A DNA stretch of 64,000 nucleotides from Siphonodentalium dalli (GCA_032622095.1 CP136061.1:196340935-196404934), one strand, 5' to 3'. Positions 50,565 through 60,241 are shown, numbered from the stretch's first letter. Notes: generated from the letters alone by a model not told the origin. Numbers and translations: made by a program.

Positions 50565-53500
50565 ACAATCATCTATATCTATATTTGCGAATGTCTGTCT
50601 GTCTGTCTCGATCTGTCTGTGTTCTATATAAATTCACAGGGGACCATCTAGATGACACCAAAGGGGTCTACTAGGGGTAACTTTTTACGAGAAAGATAAT
50701 GGTGCGGGTTAGAATTTTATAAAGTGACGCCGTTGTTGTCAGGGGCAGACAAGGGGGAGGGGCAGATTTCTGTTTTGTCGCCGATTGCCATGCGCCGATT
50801 TCCACCAAATCGATATATATTCTTCTTCATGACACAAGGAATCTAATTGTGCGATTTAAAAACGTCAAATTGGTGTTGGTTGGATGAGAGAATGGGGGGT
50901 GGGCACTAAATTTGATAAGAATGGGTTTAGTCGCAGATTGCCACCAAACTTATAAAAATCATCCCCATGGTATGAGGAGTGTAATGGTGTGGCTTAAATC
51001 TGTCAAAAGTGGCATTCATTCGAGTCAGGGGTTCACTGAAAGGGAAAGGGGCACCATAATTGATACACAATATTTTTAGGGCCAATTTCAACCAAATGGA
51101 CACACGTTCTTATCCATGTTACGAGGAGTCTAATCGTGTGATTTAAAGACGCCATATTGGTGCTCTTTGAGTGAGAGATGTGGAGGGGAGGGGTTGGCAC
51201 AAAATTTGATAAAAATATGTTCAGTCCCCGATTAGCACCAAACTTATAAATAATCATCTTCATGATATCAGGAGTGTAATTGTGTGGTCTAAGGATGTCA
51301 CAAATGGGCCATTCGAGTCAGTGGTGCATTGGGGTGAGAGGGATAACAATATATTTAGCGCCGATTTCCACCAGATTGATACATATTCTTCTCCGTGATA
51401 CGAGGAATCTAATCGTGTGCCCTTTGGCTGAGAGATATGGGGACCTTAAATTTGATACGAATTTGTATACTCGCCAATTTTCACAAATTTATATATATAT
51501 GCATCTCCATAATGAGTCTAAGTGTGTGGTTCAATGGTGACGAAAGTGGCGCCGATTAAGTTCGAAATAGGGACGGGGGGGGGGGGGGTCACCAAAACTG
51601 ATAAAAAATATTTTTAGTACTAATTACATCACATTCATACACGTTCTTCTCAAATGATACGAGAAATCAAGTCGTGCTGTTTATCTTTCTGTCTGCCTGT
51701 ATGTTTTCTATATATAACTTCACGGGATACAATCGAAATGGCACCAAGGCGATGAATGACTAAGAGGGGTAACTTTTTTACGAGGAAGATAATGGTGGGG
51801 GTTAAAATTTTCTAAAGTGACGCGGTTGGTGTCAGGGGAAGAAAAGGGGGAAGGGCGGCAAAAAAAAAATATGGTGAAATAGTTTTGTCGCCGATGTCCA
51901 CCAACCGCATACATAATCACCTCCACGATATGGCGGGGTCTCAGCTACCACGTGAGAAGTGGTTCGCATTCAGTTTTGGACACGGTGCGCATTCGTCAAT
52001 GTCACGGTGCGCGCCTTCAATTTGACAACAAATGGACGACACGTTGCAGAAAATGGTAAGTATCTCTATCGTTATCAAGGATATAATATGTGTGTGAGCG
52101 TTCATCGATAGTTGTTGCTATATCTATATCTATATTTGCGAATGTCTGTCTGTCTGTCTGTCTGTCTGTGTTCTATAGAAATTCACAGGAGACCATCTAG
52201 ATGATGCCAAAGGGGTCTACTAGGAGTAGCTTTTTACGAGAAAGATAATGGTCGGAGTTAGAATTTTCTAAAGTGACGCCGTTGTTGTCAGGGGTTGAAG
52301 GGGGGAGGGGCAGAAACAAAATTTGTCGCCGATTGCCACCAAACTTATATATAATCATCCCCATAATATGAGGAATCTAATGGCGTGGTTAAAATATGGA
52401 AAAAGTCGCGCCGTTCGCGTCAGGGGTGCCCGGAAGGGGGGGGGGGCAGATTTTTTTTTGTCGCCGATTGCCACGAAGCTTACATATAATCATCCCCATG
52501 ATATGAAGAATCCAACGGTGTGGTTTAAATATGTAAAAAGTGGCGTCGTTTGAGACAGGGATGAACGGAAGGGGAGAGGGGCACACAAATTAATAAAACT
52601 TATTTTAGCGCCGATTTCCACCAAATTGATATATATTCTTCTTCATGATACAAGTAATCTAATTGTGCGATTTAACAACGCCAAATTGTAGTTTTTGAAT
52701 GAGAGGGGTAGGCACTAAATTTGATAATACAAAATCATCCCCATGGTATGAGGAGTCTAATGGCGTGGCTTTTATCTGTCAAATGCGGCCTCATTCGAGC
52801 CAGGGTTGCATTGATAGGGACATGGGCACCAAAATTGATGCACAATTTTTTAGCGCCAATTTCCACCAAATTGATACACGTTCTTATCCATGATACGAGG
52901 AATCTAATCGTGATTTAAAGACGACATAGTGGTGCTGTTTGGGTGAGAGATGGAGAGGGGAGGGATTGGCACCAAATTTGATAACAAAATTGTTTAGTCG
53001 CCGATTATCACATAAACAATCATCTCCATGATATCAGGAGTGTAATCGTGTGGTTTAAGGATGTCACAAGTGGGACTATTCGAGTCAGTGGTGTATAGAG
53101 ATGAGAGGGACACAAAACATTATATTTCTATGTTTAGTGCCGATTTAGTGATACGAGGAATCTTATCGTGTGGTTTAGATACACCAAATTGGTGCCCTAT
53201 GGGTGAGAGATACGGGGACCTTAAATTTGATACGAATTTGTATACTCGCCAATTTTCACCAATTTCATATATATGCATCTCTAATCTCTAATGAGTCTTA
53301 GTGTGTGCAGCTTGAGTCCTAAATAGGGACGGGAGGGTCACCAAAATTGATACAAAATATTTTTAGTATCAATTACATGTACCATCAAATTCAGACACGT
53401 TCTTCTCAAATGATACAAGAAATAAAATCGTGCTGTCTGTCTGTCTTTTTGTCTGTCTGTGTGCGTTCTATATATAACTTCACGCGGTACAATCGAGATG

Positions 53501-53880
53501 GCACCAAGGCGTTCTAAGAGGGGTAACTTTTTACAAGGAAGATAATGGTGCGGGTTAAAATTTTCTAAAATGACGCTGTTGGTGGGAGGGGAAATAAAAA
53601 AAATATGGTGAAATAGTTTTGTCGCTGATTTCCACCAAACGAATACATAATCACCTTCGCAATATGGCGTTGTTCGAGTCAGCGTTGCATCAACAATTGA
53701 TTTAATAAACCAAATTCCACCAAATTCATACACGTTTTTCTCTAATGATATACCATGAATTAAATCACATTTGGTGTCGTTTGCGTCACGGATGGCGAGC
53801 GGATATGCACTATCATTGATAAGATTGCTATTCGCCGATATCCACATATAAGTTATATACAGTCACCAGGCCATCTCCAT
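50565..53880 (+). repeat. Block of microsatellite-headed tandem repeats
   Basis: Four heads with TGTCTGTCTG-type microsatellite, (C)TATATA and AACTTTTTACGAG(A/G)AAGATAATGG occur near 50590, 51690, 52150 and 53440. Each is followed by alternating ~150-bp units with GCCGATT(T/G)CCACCAAA, TTCATGATACGAGGAATCTA and GGTTTAAA words. All heads point the same way. Such microsatellite-initiated, tandem-unit elements are familiar from bivalve genomes and are often grouped with Helitron-like non-autonomous elements; the classification is inference. Open frames in it are spurious. Confidence 0.75.
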
Positions 53881-54269
53881 ATCATTTTAAGTAGTTTGGC
53901 GTTCACATTTGACAATCCCGACATATGGTGACCCACATAAGTCACTTGAACAATTGTATCTTCTTAACGGTCATATTTATATGGGAATGGCAATCAAGGC
54001 ATTCACACAATGAGCTAGCAAAAAGAGATAACTAGAAGAAGCATTAAACGTATATATTTATCATTCTATTGAAGAGATACATATATTCGTGCAAACTGAG
54101 AGACCTCGAACCGTCAGAGGAGAAGAATGGGAGGCTCCTTAGTGTCACATCTAAAAATAGAATCTTTGGGTCTAAAATTGGTTGTGGGTGTCTCGTTCGC
54201 CTCACTTCTCAAAATAGAATCTTTGGGTCTAAAAATTGTTTGAGGGTAAAATTGTTCGAGGATAAAATT

Positions 54270-54480
54270 GGTTGTACTAAAATATTCCAAATTATCAAAA
54301 ACCCAAAAAAAAAATTTCCAAACTTCCAAATTATCAAAACCCCAAAATTTCAAAACTTCAAATATTTCTAATCTTCCAAAAATTTCAAATCTTCCAAAAA
54401 TTTCAAATCTTCCAAAAATTTCAAAAATTTCAAATATTTCAAAAATTTCAAAACCCCCAAAATGTCGAATGTGTATTAAA
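54270..54480 (+). repeat. Low-complexity TTCCAAAAATTTCAAA tract
   Basis: Short A/T/C words repeat with a period of roughly 9-16. They give mirror-like frames on both strands. Located at the presumed left end of the Polinton, possibly within its terminal repeat. Confidence 0.75.
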
Positions 54481-54615
54481 ATTATTTGCGTGTAATATCT
54501 TTCGTTATTTTTTTTGTTCAAATATTTTTTTCATGAAATGTGCAGGTGTTCACTTGACAAGACATTTTGTACACTCAATCACAGACCAACCTGATAATAC
54601 CAGCCCACACCCACC

Positions 54616-54634
54616 CCCAACATCCACCAAACAC
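54616..54634 (+). promoter_or_regulatory. 19-bp motif shared with the PC4-TBP promoter
   Basis: CCCAACATCCACCAAACAC, 178 bases before the ATPase ATG. The identical 19-mer lies on the minus strand at 61828-61810, about 94 bases before the PC4-like ATG. Same orientation relative to the genes. Confidence 0.5.
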
Positions 54635-54756
54635 CTTCACATCACTTACCAAAACCAATGATGTTATAAGAACTGTAGGTTTTTATAATATTATAGCTTG
54701 CAGTGTCATCCTGGTAATTCATTTACAACAGCCATAACAAATGTTTACTTATGATG

Positions 54757-54764
54757 TATATAAG
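54757..54764 (+). promoter_or_regulatory. TATA box of the ATPase gene cluster
   Basis: TATATAAG lies 48 bases before the ATG at 54812, where a core promoter with a very short leader would sit. A similar TTATAAGAACTGTA word is at about 54665, echoing ATAAGAACTGTA here. Confidence 0.55.
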
Positions 54765-54811
54765 AACTGTATAGCTACTAATAAATAGGACACAGTGAAC
54801 ACAAAAAAAAA

Positions 54812-55477
54812 ATGGGTCCAATTAACCATAGCTCCATACCATTTGAACCTTGTTCTAGTATTTGCATCACCGGACCAACTGGTTCTGGTAAGACGAGATG
54901 GGTCTACAGATTCCTGCAAAATCTTAATGGAATGTATTCTAGAGATCCACCTAAGAAAATAATGTACTGTTACGGTATTTATCAAAATTTCTATGATGAA
55001 ATTGAATCATCAATCGAAAATTTGGTCATGCATCAAGGATTACCTACCCAAACAGAAATCGAAGAATTTGCTGACGGTAAACATAATATGTTAATATTAG
55101 ACGACTTGATGCATCGCATTATTGACCAAAAAGAGATTGAAACACTATTTACGCAGCAAACTCATCATCGCTGTCTTTCGGTGCTGTTTATTTCACAAAA
55201 TTTATACGCACAAGGCAAGGCTGCGAGAACTATAGCCTTAAACACAGGATATCTAATTTTATTCAAAAATTTGAGGGATGGATCACAAATTTCCACATTG
55301 GGTAGACAATTGTATCCCGGTAAATCTAAAGTACTCATTGATGCATACAAGGATTGTATGAAGAAACCATTTGCGTATCTTATAATAGATATGTCCCCTC
55401 ACACTGAGGATAAATACAGGCTACGAACAGACGTGTTTCCCAACCAAGACCCTATAATTTACGTACCTACTACGTAA
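54812..55477 (+). CDS. ATP: Genome-packaging ATPase
   Basis: 221 residues, the usual length of the Polinton packaging ATPase of the FtsK/HerA family, which pumps DNA into preformed capsids. Walker A is GPTGSGKT (21-28); Walker B is LILDD (94-98); FISQN at about 126-130 matches the polar motif after Walker B. The ATG at 54812 follows a TATA box by 48 bases and is the only reasonable start. It is the first gene of the plus-strand morphogenesis cluster, 40 bases before the next gene. No break is seen. Confidence 0.92.
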   Translation: MGPINHSSIPFEPCSSICITGPTGSGKTRWVYRFLQNLNGMYSRDPPKKIMYCYGIYQNFYDEIESSIENLVMHQGLPTQTEIEEFADGKHNMLILDDLMHRIIDQKEIETLFTQQTHHRCLSVLFISQNLYAQGKAARTIALNTGYLILFKNLRDGSQISTLGRQLYPGKSKVLIDAYKDCMKKPFAYLIIDMSPHTEDKYRLRTDVFPNQDPIIYVPTT

Positions 55478-55517
55478 TAAGAAGGGGACAGTATCGGAGC
55501 TGAGTCGCGACGATAAA

Positions 55518-55841
55518 ATGAGTCGATTATTACGTAATGAGTTGAATTTTGTCAGACTATTGACATCAACCCAATCAAGATCTCAACGAAACGCATTATT
55601 GACATCGATAACTAATAATCAGTTGAAAGTTCTGGTTGAAATTACGATCAATTTACTACATGAAATTTTAACAGTTACAGTTCAACAAAAAGCTAAATTA
55701 CGGCGATATAAATCATTTTATATATTCTTGGATGATAAATCTGTGAGCTTGTTGAGGAAAAGAAAAAGTGTGAATAATCACTCAACCGCCATTGCTTTGA
55801 TGTTGAACATCGTTGAACCTAAATTGAAACAGTTTTTGTGA
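55518..55841 (+). CDS. Small conserved Polinton protein, unknown function
   Basis: 107 residues, very basic and leucine-rich. The N-terminal RNELNFVRLL and SQRNALLTSI blocks and the central LLHEIL followed by KAKLRRYK are a pattern I associate with small proteins next to the ATPase in other Polintons and adintoviruses. No catalytic motif is seen. Its stop codon overlaps the next start in TGATG, indicating translational coupling or a shared transcript. A virion DNA-binding or core role is conceivable from the charge but unproven. Confidence 0.7.
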   Translation: MSRLLRNELNFVRLLTSTQSRSQRNALLTSITNNQLKVLVEITINLLHEILTVTVQQKAKLRRYKSFYIFLDDKSVSLLRKRKSVNNHSTAIALMLNIVEPKLKQFL

Positions 55842-56209
55842 TGGAGTCTGTGAAGAAAACTGTTTTGATCCCGTATGAAAGATATATGAGGTACACTGAA
55901 AAAAGTGAACACAAAAAAGTTTCATCGGAGTCTAACATTGAACACAGCGACATCTCGGCAAACAATAGTAGCCATTCCGATGAAATGGATAAAGAAATGG
56001 ACCCGATGAATAATCAGATTGTTAATACAGTTCAAACGACTGAACCTCAGGATGCAATCCAAAAATCAGAAGTTAACACATCGAAAAAGACACATACTAA
56101 GCAAAGAAAAAAGAAAATAAGAGGGGTTAAGCGTGAAATATCTAGACCTCAGGGTATAATCGCCGGTAAGCTGACCAAGATAAAGAAGAAACGTTGGCTA
56201 TCACTGTGA
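55841..56209 (+). CDS. Basic virion-associated protein with VLIPYERY start
   Basis: 122 residues from the ATG at 55841 (overlapping the previous TGA by one base). The N-terminal VLIPYERYMRY is conserved in Polinton proteins at this position as far as I recall. The middle is acidic and Ser-rich, and the C-terminus is strongly basic (KQRKKKIRGVKR) ending in KKKRWLSL. The layout suggests a DNA-binding or core protein, possibly matured by the element's protease; neither is shown. The integrase ATG follows six bases after its stop. Confidence 0.65.
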   Translation: MESVKKTVLIPYERYMRYTEKSEHKKVSSESNIEHSDISANNSSHSDEMDKEMDPMNNQIVNTVQTTEPQDAIQKSEVNTSKKTHTKQRKKKIRGVKREISRPQGIIAGKLTKIKKKRWLSL

Positions 56210-56214
56210 ACAAT

Positions 56215-57066
56215 ATGGCCGATTGGAAAGATTATTTGAGTTCAATTTATTTTAATCCGGGTCACCCCGCATCGTACTCAGGAGCTACAAAGTTGCATCA
56301 GACTGTAAAATCTGAAAATAAGCACAACATTTCCAAGCGCGAGATTGTGGCGTGGCTACAAAATCATGAAAGTTATTCCCTGACAAAAAGTGTTAGACGA
56401 AAATTCCCGAGGTCTCGTGTTATTGTAAACGCTTCTGACAGTCAATGGGATGGAGACCTCATGGATATGAATGATGTTTCCAAAGACAACGACAATTACA
56501 CCTACGTGTTAGTAATGATTGACATTTTTTCTAGGAAGTTATGGTGTGAAGCTATAAAGAGGAAAACTGCAATTAATGTGATCAATGCTATGAAACATAT
56601 ATTTGAAGGTGGAAGAACCCCTCGCATCCTCCGAACGGATCGCGGTTCGGAATTCACAAACAAACGGGTCAAAAGTTACCTTAAGGGTCTTCATATATCT
56701 CAAATTTTTACGCAAAACGAAATGAAAGCCAATTATTCGGAACGGGTCATAAAAACTATAAAACAGAAGATTTCACGTTATATGATAAAGCATAATAATG
56801 CTAGATATATCGACATTCTACAAGATATTGTGAAAAGTTATAACCATACAATACATCGTTCTTTAGGCACCACCCCTAACTCCATAACTGTTGAGAATGA
56901 AGATGAGTCTCGTCTCGATCAGTGGTTAATAAGACAGAAGGGAGGTGTTAAAAGTAAATTGAAGAAAAAGTTCAAATACAATGTAAATGATATCGTTAGA
57001 ATATCACACACCAAAGCAGTTTTTGACCGAGAATATTCTCAGAAATGGACTGGAGATTCAAAGTGA
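56215..57066 (+). CDS. INT: Retroviral-type DDE integrase, C-terminus frame-shifted
   Basis: 283 residues from the ATG at 56215 (an upstream TTG is open but unlikely). A basic HHCC-poor N-terminal part is followed by the rve core. The first catalytic Asp is in QWDGDLMD, the second in LRTDRGSEF, and the Glu in the NYSERVIKT segment. It inserts the element DNA by a retrovirus-like strand transfer. The frame ends after WTGDSK, just where the C-terminal domain should continue; the continuation is in the frame one base back (57045-57323). A one-base loss near 57057 explains this better than a slippery site, as no heptamer is seen. The catalytic core is intact. Confidence 0.9.
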   Translation: MADWKDYLSSIYFNPGHPASYSGATKLHQTVKSENKHNISKREIVAWLQNHESYSLTKSVRRKFPRSRVIVNASDSQWDGDLMDMNDVSKDNDNYTYVLVMIDIFSRKLWCEAIKRKTAINVINAMKHIFEGGRTPRILRTDRGSEFTNKRVKSYLKGLHISQIFTQNEMKANYSERVIKTIKQKISRYMIKHNNARYIDILQDIVKSYNHTIHRSLGTTPNSITVENEDESRLDQWLIRQKGGVKSKLKKKFKYNVNDIVRISHTKAVFDREYSQKWTGDSK

Positions 57067-57323
57067 CTAAGAGGTTTTACAGGCAGAACATACCCTTGTA
57101 TACATTGACAGATTTCTTGGATGAAAACATTGAGGGCGCTTTCTACGAGTCAGAACTTCAAGGGGTGCGCGTTGATGACGAAACAGTTTACAGAATAGAT
57201 AAAATTGTCAAAAAGAGGAAACGAAAGGGTCAAACTGAAGTCCTGGTGCACTGGCATTCATGGCCTGACAAATTTAATTCATGGATTTTAGAGTCTGATG
57301 TCGACAGATATCAAAATGAATAA
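57045..57323 (+). CDS. Integrase C-terminal region with chromodomain (shifted frame)
   Basis: Overlaps the integrase end in another frame. The first half (LYTLTDFLDENIEGAFYESE) is the SH3-like segment that normally follows the integrase core in Polintons. The second half (VYRIDKIVKKRKRKG, then LVHWHSWPDKFNSWI) is a chromodomain with its aromatic cage residues Y, W and W, which binds methylated histone tails and may steer integration. An ATG at 57045 could start it separately, but a broken single gene is more likely. Confidence 0.85.
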   Translation: MDWRFKVTKRFYRQNIPLYTLTDFLDENIEGAFYESELQGVRVDDETVYRIDKIVKKRKRKGQTEVLVHWHSWPDKFNSWILESDVDRYQNE

Positions 57324-57355
57324 GAGCAAGCTATCCGCGGGAAATCATTACAATC

Positions 57356-57796
57356 ATGAATAATAGAACAGATACCTTGACGAATATGTTTCAAACAGAA
57401 CGCGGTCGTCTACATATGAATCTCCTTAAATGGATAGGAATTACTCTTATGGTAATAACTCTGTCACTACCCGTTATATTAGTTCCAAAGAAGATACCGC
57501 GTCAGACGGTGGACTATGAATTACGTCATACGAATGAGTCACGCCCCCATGATTACGAACAACACCCCTGTGGGTTCGTGAAAAAGTGGACAATACGATC
57601 AAACATTACTGTTACATTATGTAATAATCAAGGGCGCATTTATACACGCATTAGGCGAGTTGTGAATAACACTCCCGCGATTATAAGCATTCCGTATAAC
57701 CAGTGGTCTGCCTTCAAGTATATATTCAGTGATGTTGATAAAACTATAAGAGAAGAGATGAACATTGATTCTCTTTTGAAACAAAATAGAAACTAG
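57356..57796 (+). CDS. Membrane protein with PC4-like domain
   Basis: 146 residues. A hydrophobic helix at about 23-44 (IGITLMVITLSLPVILV) is followed by a polar linker. A domain at about 82-141 then has strands TVTLCN, RIYTRIRRVV and AIISIP and a helix QWSAFKYIFSDVDKTI. That order and the QWS...K....D(I/V)D spacing match the single-stranded DNA-binding domain of the coactivator PC4. Being inside the capsid gene cluster and membrane-anchored, it may be a virion membrane or core-DNA protein. The helix is clear; the PC4 assignment is inference from pattern only. Confidence 0.6.
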   Translation: MNNRTDTLTNMFQTERGRLHMNLLKWIGITLMVITLSLPVILVPKKIPRQTVDYELRHTNESRPHDYEQHPCGFVKKWTIRSNITVTLCNNQGRIYTRIRRVVNNTPAIISIPYNQWSAFKYIFSDVDKTIREEMNIDSLLKQNRN

Positions 57797-57800
57797 TCAT

Positions 57801-58238
57801 ATGGATAATTATTATCTGTACCTGACTAGCGACGATTCCATAGATAAATATCCAGATAATCGTCCTCTCGACTTCACAATAGAGTTACCTGGTGTATTAA
57901 TATTGGAAGGAGCGTGGTTATGTTGTTTGAAAGACATAAACATAACTGACCATATAGACACGGATTTATTATATATTTGTTCGGACATATGTGGAGAATC
58001 AATAGCCTGCGACACATCATCCCCCATCCTCCGGGTTATAAAGAGAGACACACGTGATACGGGTCATTGGCGGAGTTTTGAGGACTCATTCTACATAAAC
58101 GTAAGACAGGATAAACTTCAGCGTCTCAGGATTTTTATAAGAGGCGATAAACTTTCTAAAATAAATGCAGAAAAAAGAGTGACCTGTACACTACATCTGA
58201 AGAAACATGTCGATCACGTATATTCCAACCGATATTGA
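57801..58238 (+). CDS. Probable minor capsid (penton) protein
   Basis: 145 residues. It starts four bases after the previous stop. The YYLYLTSDDSIDKYPDNRPL opening and a predominantly beta pattern (FTIELPG, AWLCCLKDINIT, TCTLHLKKHV) match small single-jelly-roll proteins that accompany the Polinton capsid and are taken as pentons. The gene overlaps the next one by 32 bases in another frame. Length fits. The assignment rests on position and recalled resemblance, so moderate. Confidence 0.6.
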   Translation: MDNYYLYLTSDDSIDKYPDNRPLDFTIELPGVLILEGAWLCCLKDINITDHIDTDLLYICSDICGESIACDTSSPILRVIKRDTRDTGHWRSFEDSFYINVRQDKLQRLRIFIRGDKLSKINAEKRVTCTLHLKKHVDHVYSNRY

Positions 58239-58536
58239 AAAGTGGAGAAAACATTTCAGGGACATGATTAATGGGAAGTTAACGCCAGATAATGAGGGTC
58301 GCTACTTTATTGACAAAACTCAAAATAGCGATAGTGAAGAAGAAGACGTTCTAAAACCGCATATTACCGTAGTGACACCCATAGCGCAAGCGATTGAAAT
58401 GGCCAAAGCCGAAGTTGCAGAAAATAAGTTGACACAAGCACGTAAGGCGTCCAAAAAAAACAATAAGAGGGTGTTACCTAACGATTTGGCTCATAACCCT
58501 AAGAAAGTGAAAACCACCTTTTTCGATAAACCATGA
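58207..58536 (+). CDS. Small capsid-cluster protein, unknown function
   Basis: 109 residues, starting MSITYIPTDIEKWRKHF, with an acidic SDSEEED centre, a helical AIEMAKAEVAENKLTQARK segment and a basic tail ending KKVKTTFFDKP. Similar small proteins lie just before the capsid gene in other Polintons to my recollection. The stop overlaps the capsid start as ATGA. A cement or scaffolding role is possible; nothing in the sequence shows it. Confidence 0.65.
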   Translation: MSITYIPTDIEKWRKHFRDMINGKLTPDNEGRYFIDKTQNSDSEEEDVLKPHITVVTPIAQAIEMAKAEVAENKLTQARKASKKNNKRVLPNDLAHNPKKVKTTFFDKP

Positions 58537-59795
58537 ATGAATACAGAGAGTACCATACCTCTAAATTGGCATTATTTGAATCGCCCGCGGTTGACAGCGG
58601 AATACAAGCGACAGAATGGATAAACTACAGACCCGTGAATCAGCTGACAGACACTGCAGCTTTAGAGTTCAATATTCCCGCCATGGCCACAACCTACATG
58701 GACCTCAAACGGACATTGCTACTTCTCAAACTCAAAATAACCAAGCAAGATGGTTCGGCTCTAACCGTTAATGACGATGTGGGTCTGATAAATGCACCCC
58801 TACATTCAATATTTTCGCAGGTCGATTTGAATATACAGCAAGTTCCCGTGAGTCAAGTCGGGCCGAATTATCCATACAAAGCATATTTCGATGTACTCTT
58901 AGAAACTGAACGTAAGGAACAGCTACATGGACAAGCGTTCGAAAAGGACACGGCAGGTGGTATGGACCTGGCAGATTCGAAAAGCGGGAACTCTGGCCTG
59001 TATTACAGGTCCAAAACAACCCGTACTAGTCAAATAATGGATATTATGGGATCAATTCAGCTTGACTTCTTCCAACAGGACAAATTACTACTAAATGGTC
59101 TCCCGCTCACGTTAAAATTCTGGCAGACGAGAGATGTTTTTAGACTGATGTATGCGGGAACCACTGAGACATACAAGTTGAAAATACAGGAAGCTAATTT
59201 GAGACTAGCCACTGTGAAAGTTAACCCCAGTGTATTACTCAGTCATACTGAGTCACTCAAGAAAAAGAACGCGTGTTATCCTTTTTCAAAATCTATCATA
59301 AGGACGTATACAGTGTCAAAAGGTGCATTCAGTTTGGGAGAAGATAATCTATTTCAAGGAAACGTACCCAGTAGCTGTATTATTGGCTTAGTATCATCAA
59401 AGGCTGAAAGCGGTTCACGCGATAAGAACCCGTTCAACTTTGCGACTTTTGGATGCAACTTCGTCGGATTTTACGTCAACGGGCAGTCTATGCCCGCCCA
59501 AGCACTACAACCGAACTTTACCAGTAAGGAATATGTAGAAGCTTACAATACGATAATAAAAGATGCGAAACGAAAAGCCGTTCATATTACTTATGAGGAT
59601 TATGCGAAAGGTTATTGCATATATCGGATAAACCCGCAAGGAATTAATCACGATCGAGTCATACCGCACAAAGGTCACACACGCCTCGAGATTAAATTCT
59701 CATTGGCTTTGAAAGACAATTGTACTGTAATTGTTTACGCAAAATTTCCTGCCGTTCTCAAAGTTGACGAGAGTCGTAAAGTTTGCATTGAATAA
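58533..59795 (+). CDS. Probable major capsid protein (double jelly-roll)
   Basis: 420 residues, opening EYHTSKLALFESPAVDSGIQ and continuing with VQYRPVNQL-like, FNIPA and YMDLKRTLL blocks. This is the profile of the widespread invertebrate proteins often labelled F54H12.2-like, which are Polinton products. Predicted beta-rich throughout, no membrane segment, and a C-terminal LEIKFSLALKDNCTVIVYA strand pair. Position between the small capsid genes and the protease, and the largest size in the cluster, support the major capsid protein forming trimers of double jelly rolls. Intact. The protease start overlaps its TAA by one base. Confidence 0.8.
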   Translation: MNEYREYHTSKLALFESPAVDSGIQATEWINYRPVNQLTDTAALEFNIPAMATTYMDLKRTLLLLKLKITKQDGSALTVNDDVGLINAPLHSIFSQVDLNIQQVPVSQVGPNYPYKAYFDVLLETERKEQLHGQAFEKDTAGGMDLADSKSGNSGLYYRSKTTRTSQIMDIMGSIQLDFFQQDKLLLNGLPLTLKFWQTRDVFRLMYAGTTETYKLKIQEANLRLATVKVNPSVLLSHTESLKKKNACYPFSKSIIRTYTVSKGAFSLGEDNLFQGNVPSSCIIGLVSSKAESGSRDKNPFNFATFGCNFVGFYVNGQSMPAQALQPNFTSKEYVEAYNTIIKDAKRKAVHITYEDYAKGYCIYRINPQGINHDRVIPHKGHTRLEIKFSLALKDNCTVIVYAKFPAVLKVDESRKVCIE

Positions 59796-60241
59796 TGAAT
59801 ACACGCGGACTCATGAGGGCGATAAATAGTTTCACAAACCATAATGAGATAGATGTTTGTCCCATAGACAAATTACCTCTTTATATCCAATATCCCCGGA
59901 TGTATATAGTTAACACAGACGAGAGTAGCCAACCTGGACGCCACTGGATATTGATGACATTCCAGGAACATAACGTATCAGAGTTCTTCGACCCTATGGG
60001 ATTAAAACCCGAGTGTTACAACGGACGATTTAAACACGTGTTGTTATTGAATGGACCTCGTTACGAGTGCAATGCTTACAGATTACAGGGTTCTAATATA
60101 TGTGGTCCCTATTGCATATACTTTGCATTCTATAAACTGTGCGGATACAGTCTAGAAAATATAATGAGACGTTTCAGTGCCAATAATTATATGTATAATA
60201 ATTTAATTATTAAGGATTTTATGTTGAAATATATTCTGTAA
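59795..60241 (+). CDS. PRO: Adenovirus-type cysteine protease
   Basis: 148 residues, a compact C5/Ulp1-like protease. The catalytic set is visible in order: His50 in GRHWILM, Asp66 in FFDPMG, Gln98 in YRLQGSN and Cys103 in ICGPYC. Such enzymes mature capsid and core proteins during assembly. The length is shorter than the adenovirus enzyme but normal for Polintons. It is the last gene of the plus-strand cluster and starts at TAATG overlapping the capsid stop. Confidence 0.92.
   Translation: MNTRGLMRAINSFTNHNEIDVCPIDKLPLYIQYPRMYIVNTDESSQPGRHWILMTFQEHNVSEFFDPMGLKPECYNGRFKHVLLLNGPRYECNAYRLQGSNICGPYCIYFAFYKLCGYSLENIMRRFSANNYMYNNLIIKDFMLKYIL

Noticed and set aside
54069-54521. Frames over the TTCCAAAAATTTCAAA tract
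   Set aside because: Low-complexity translation with no support.
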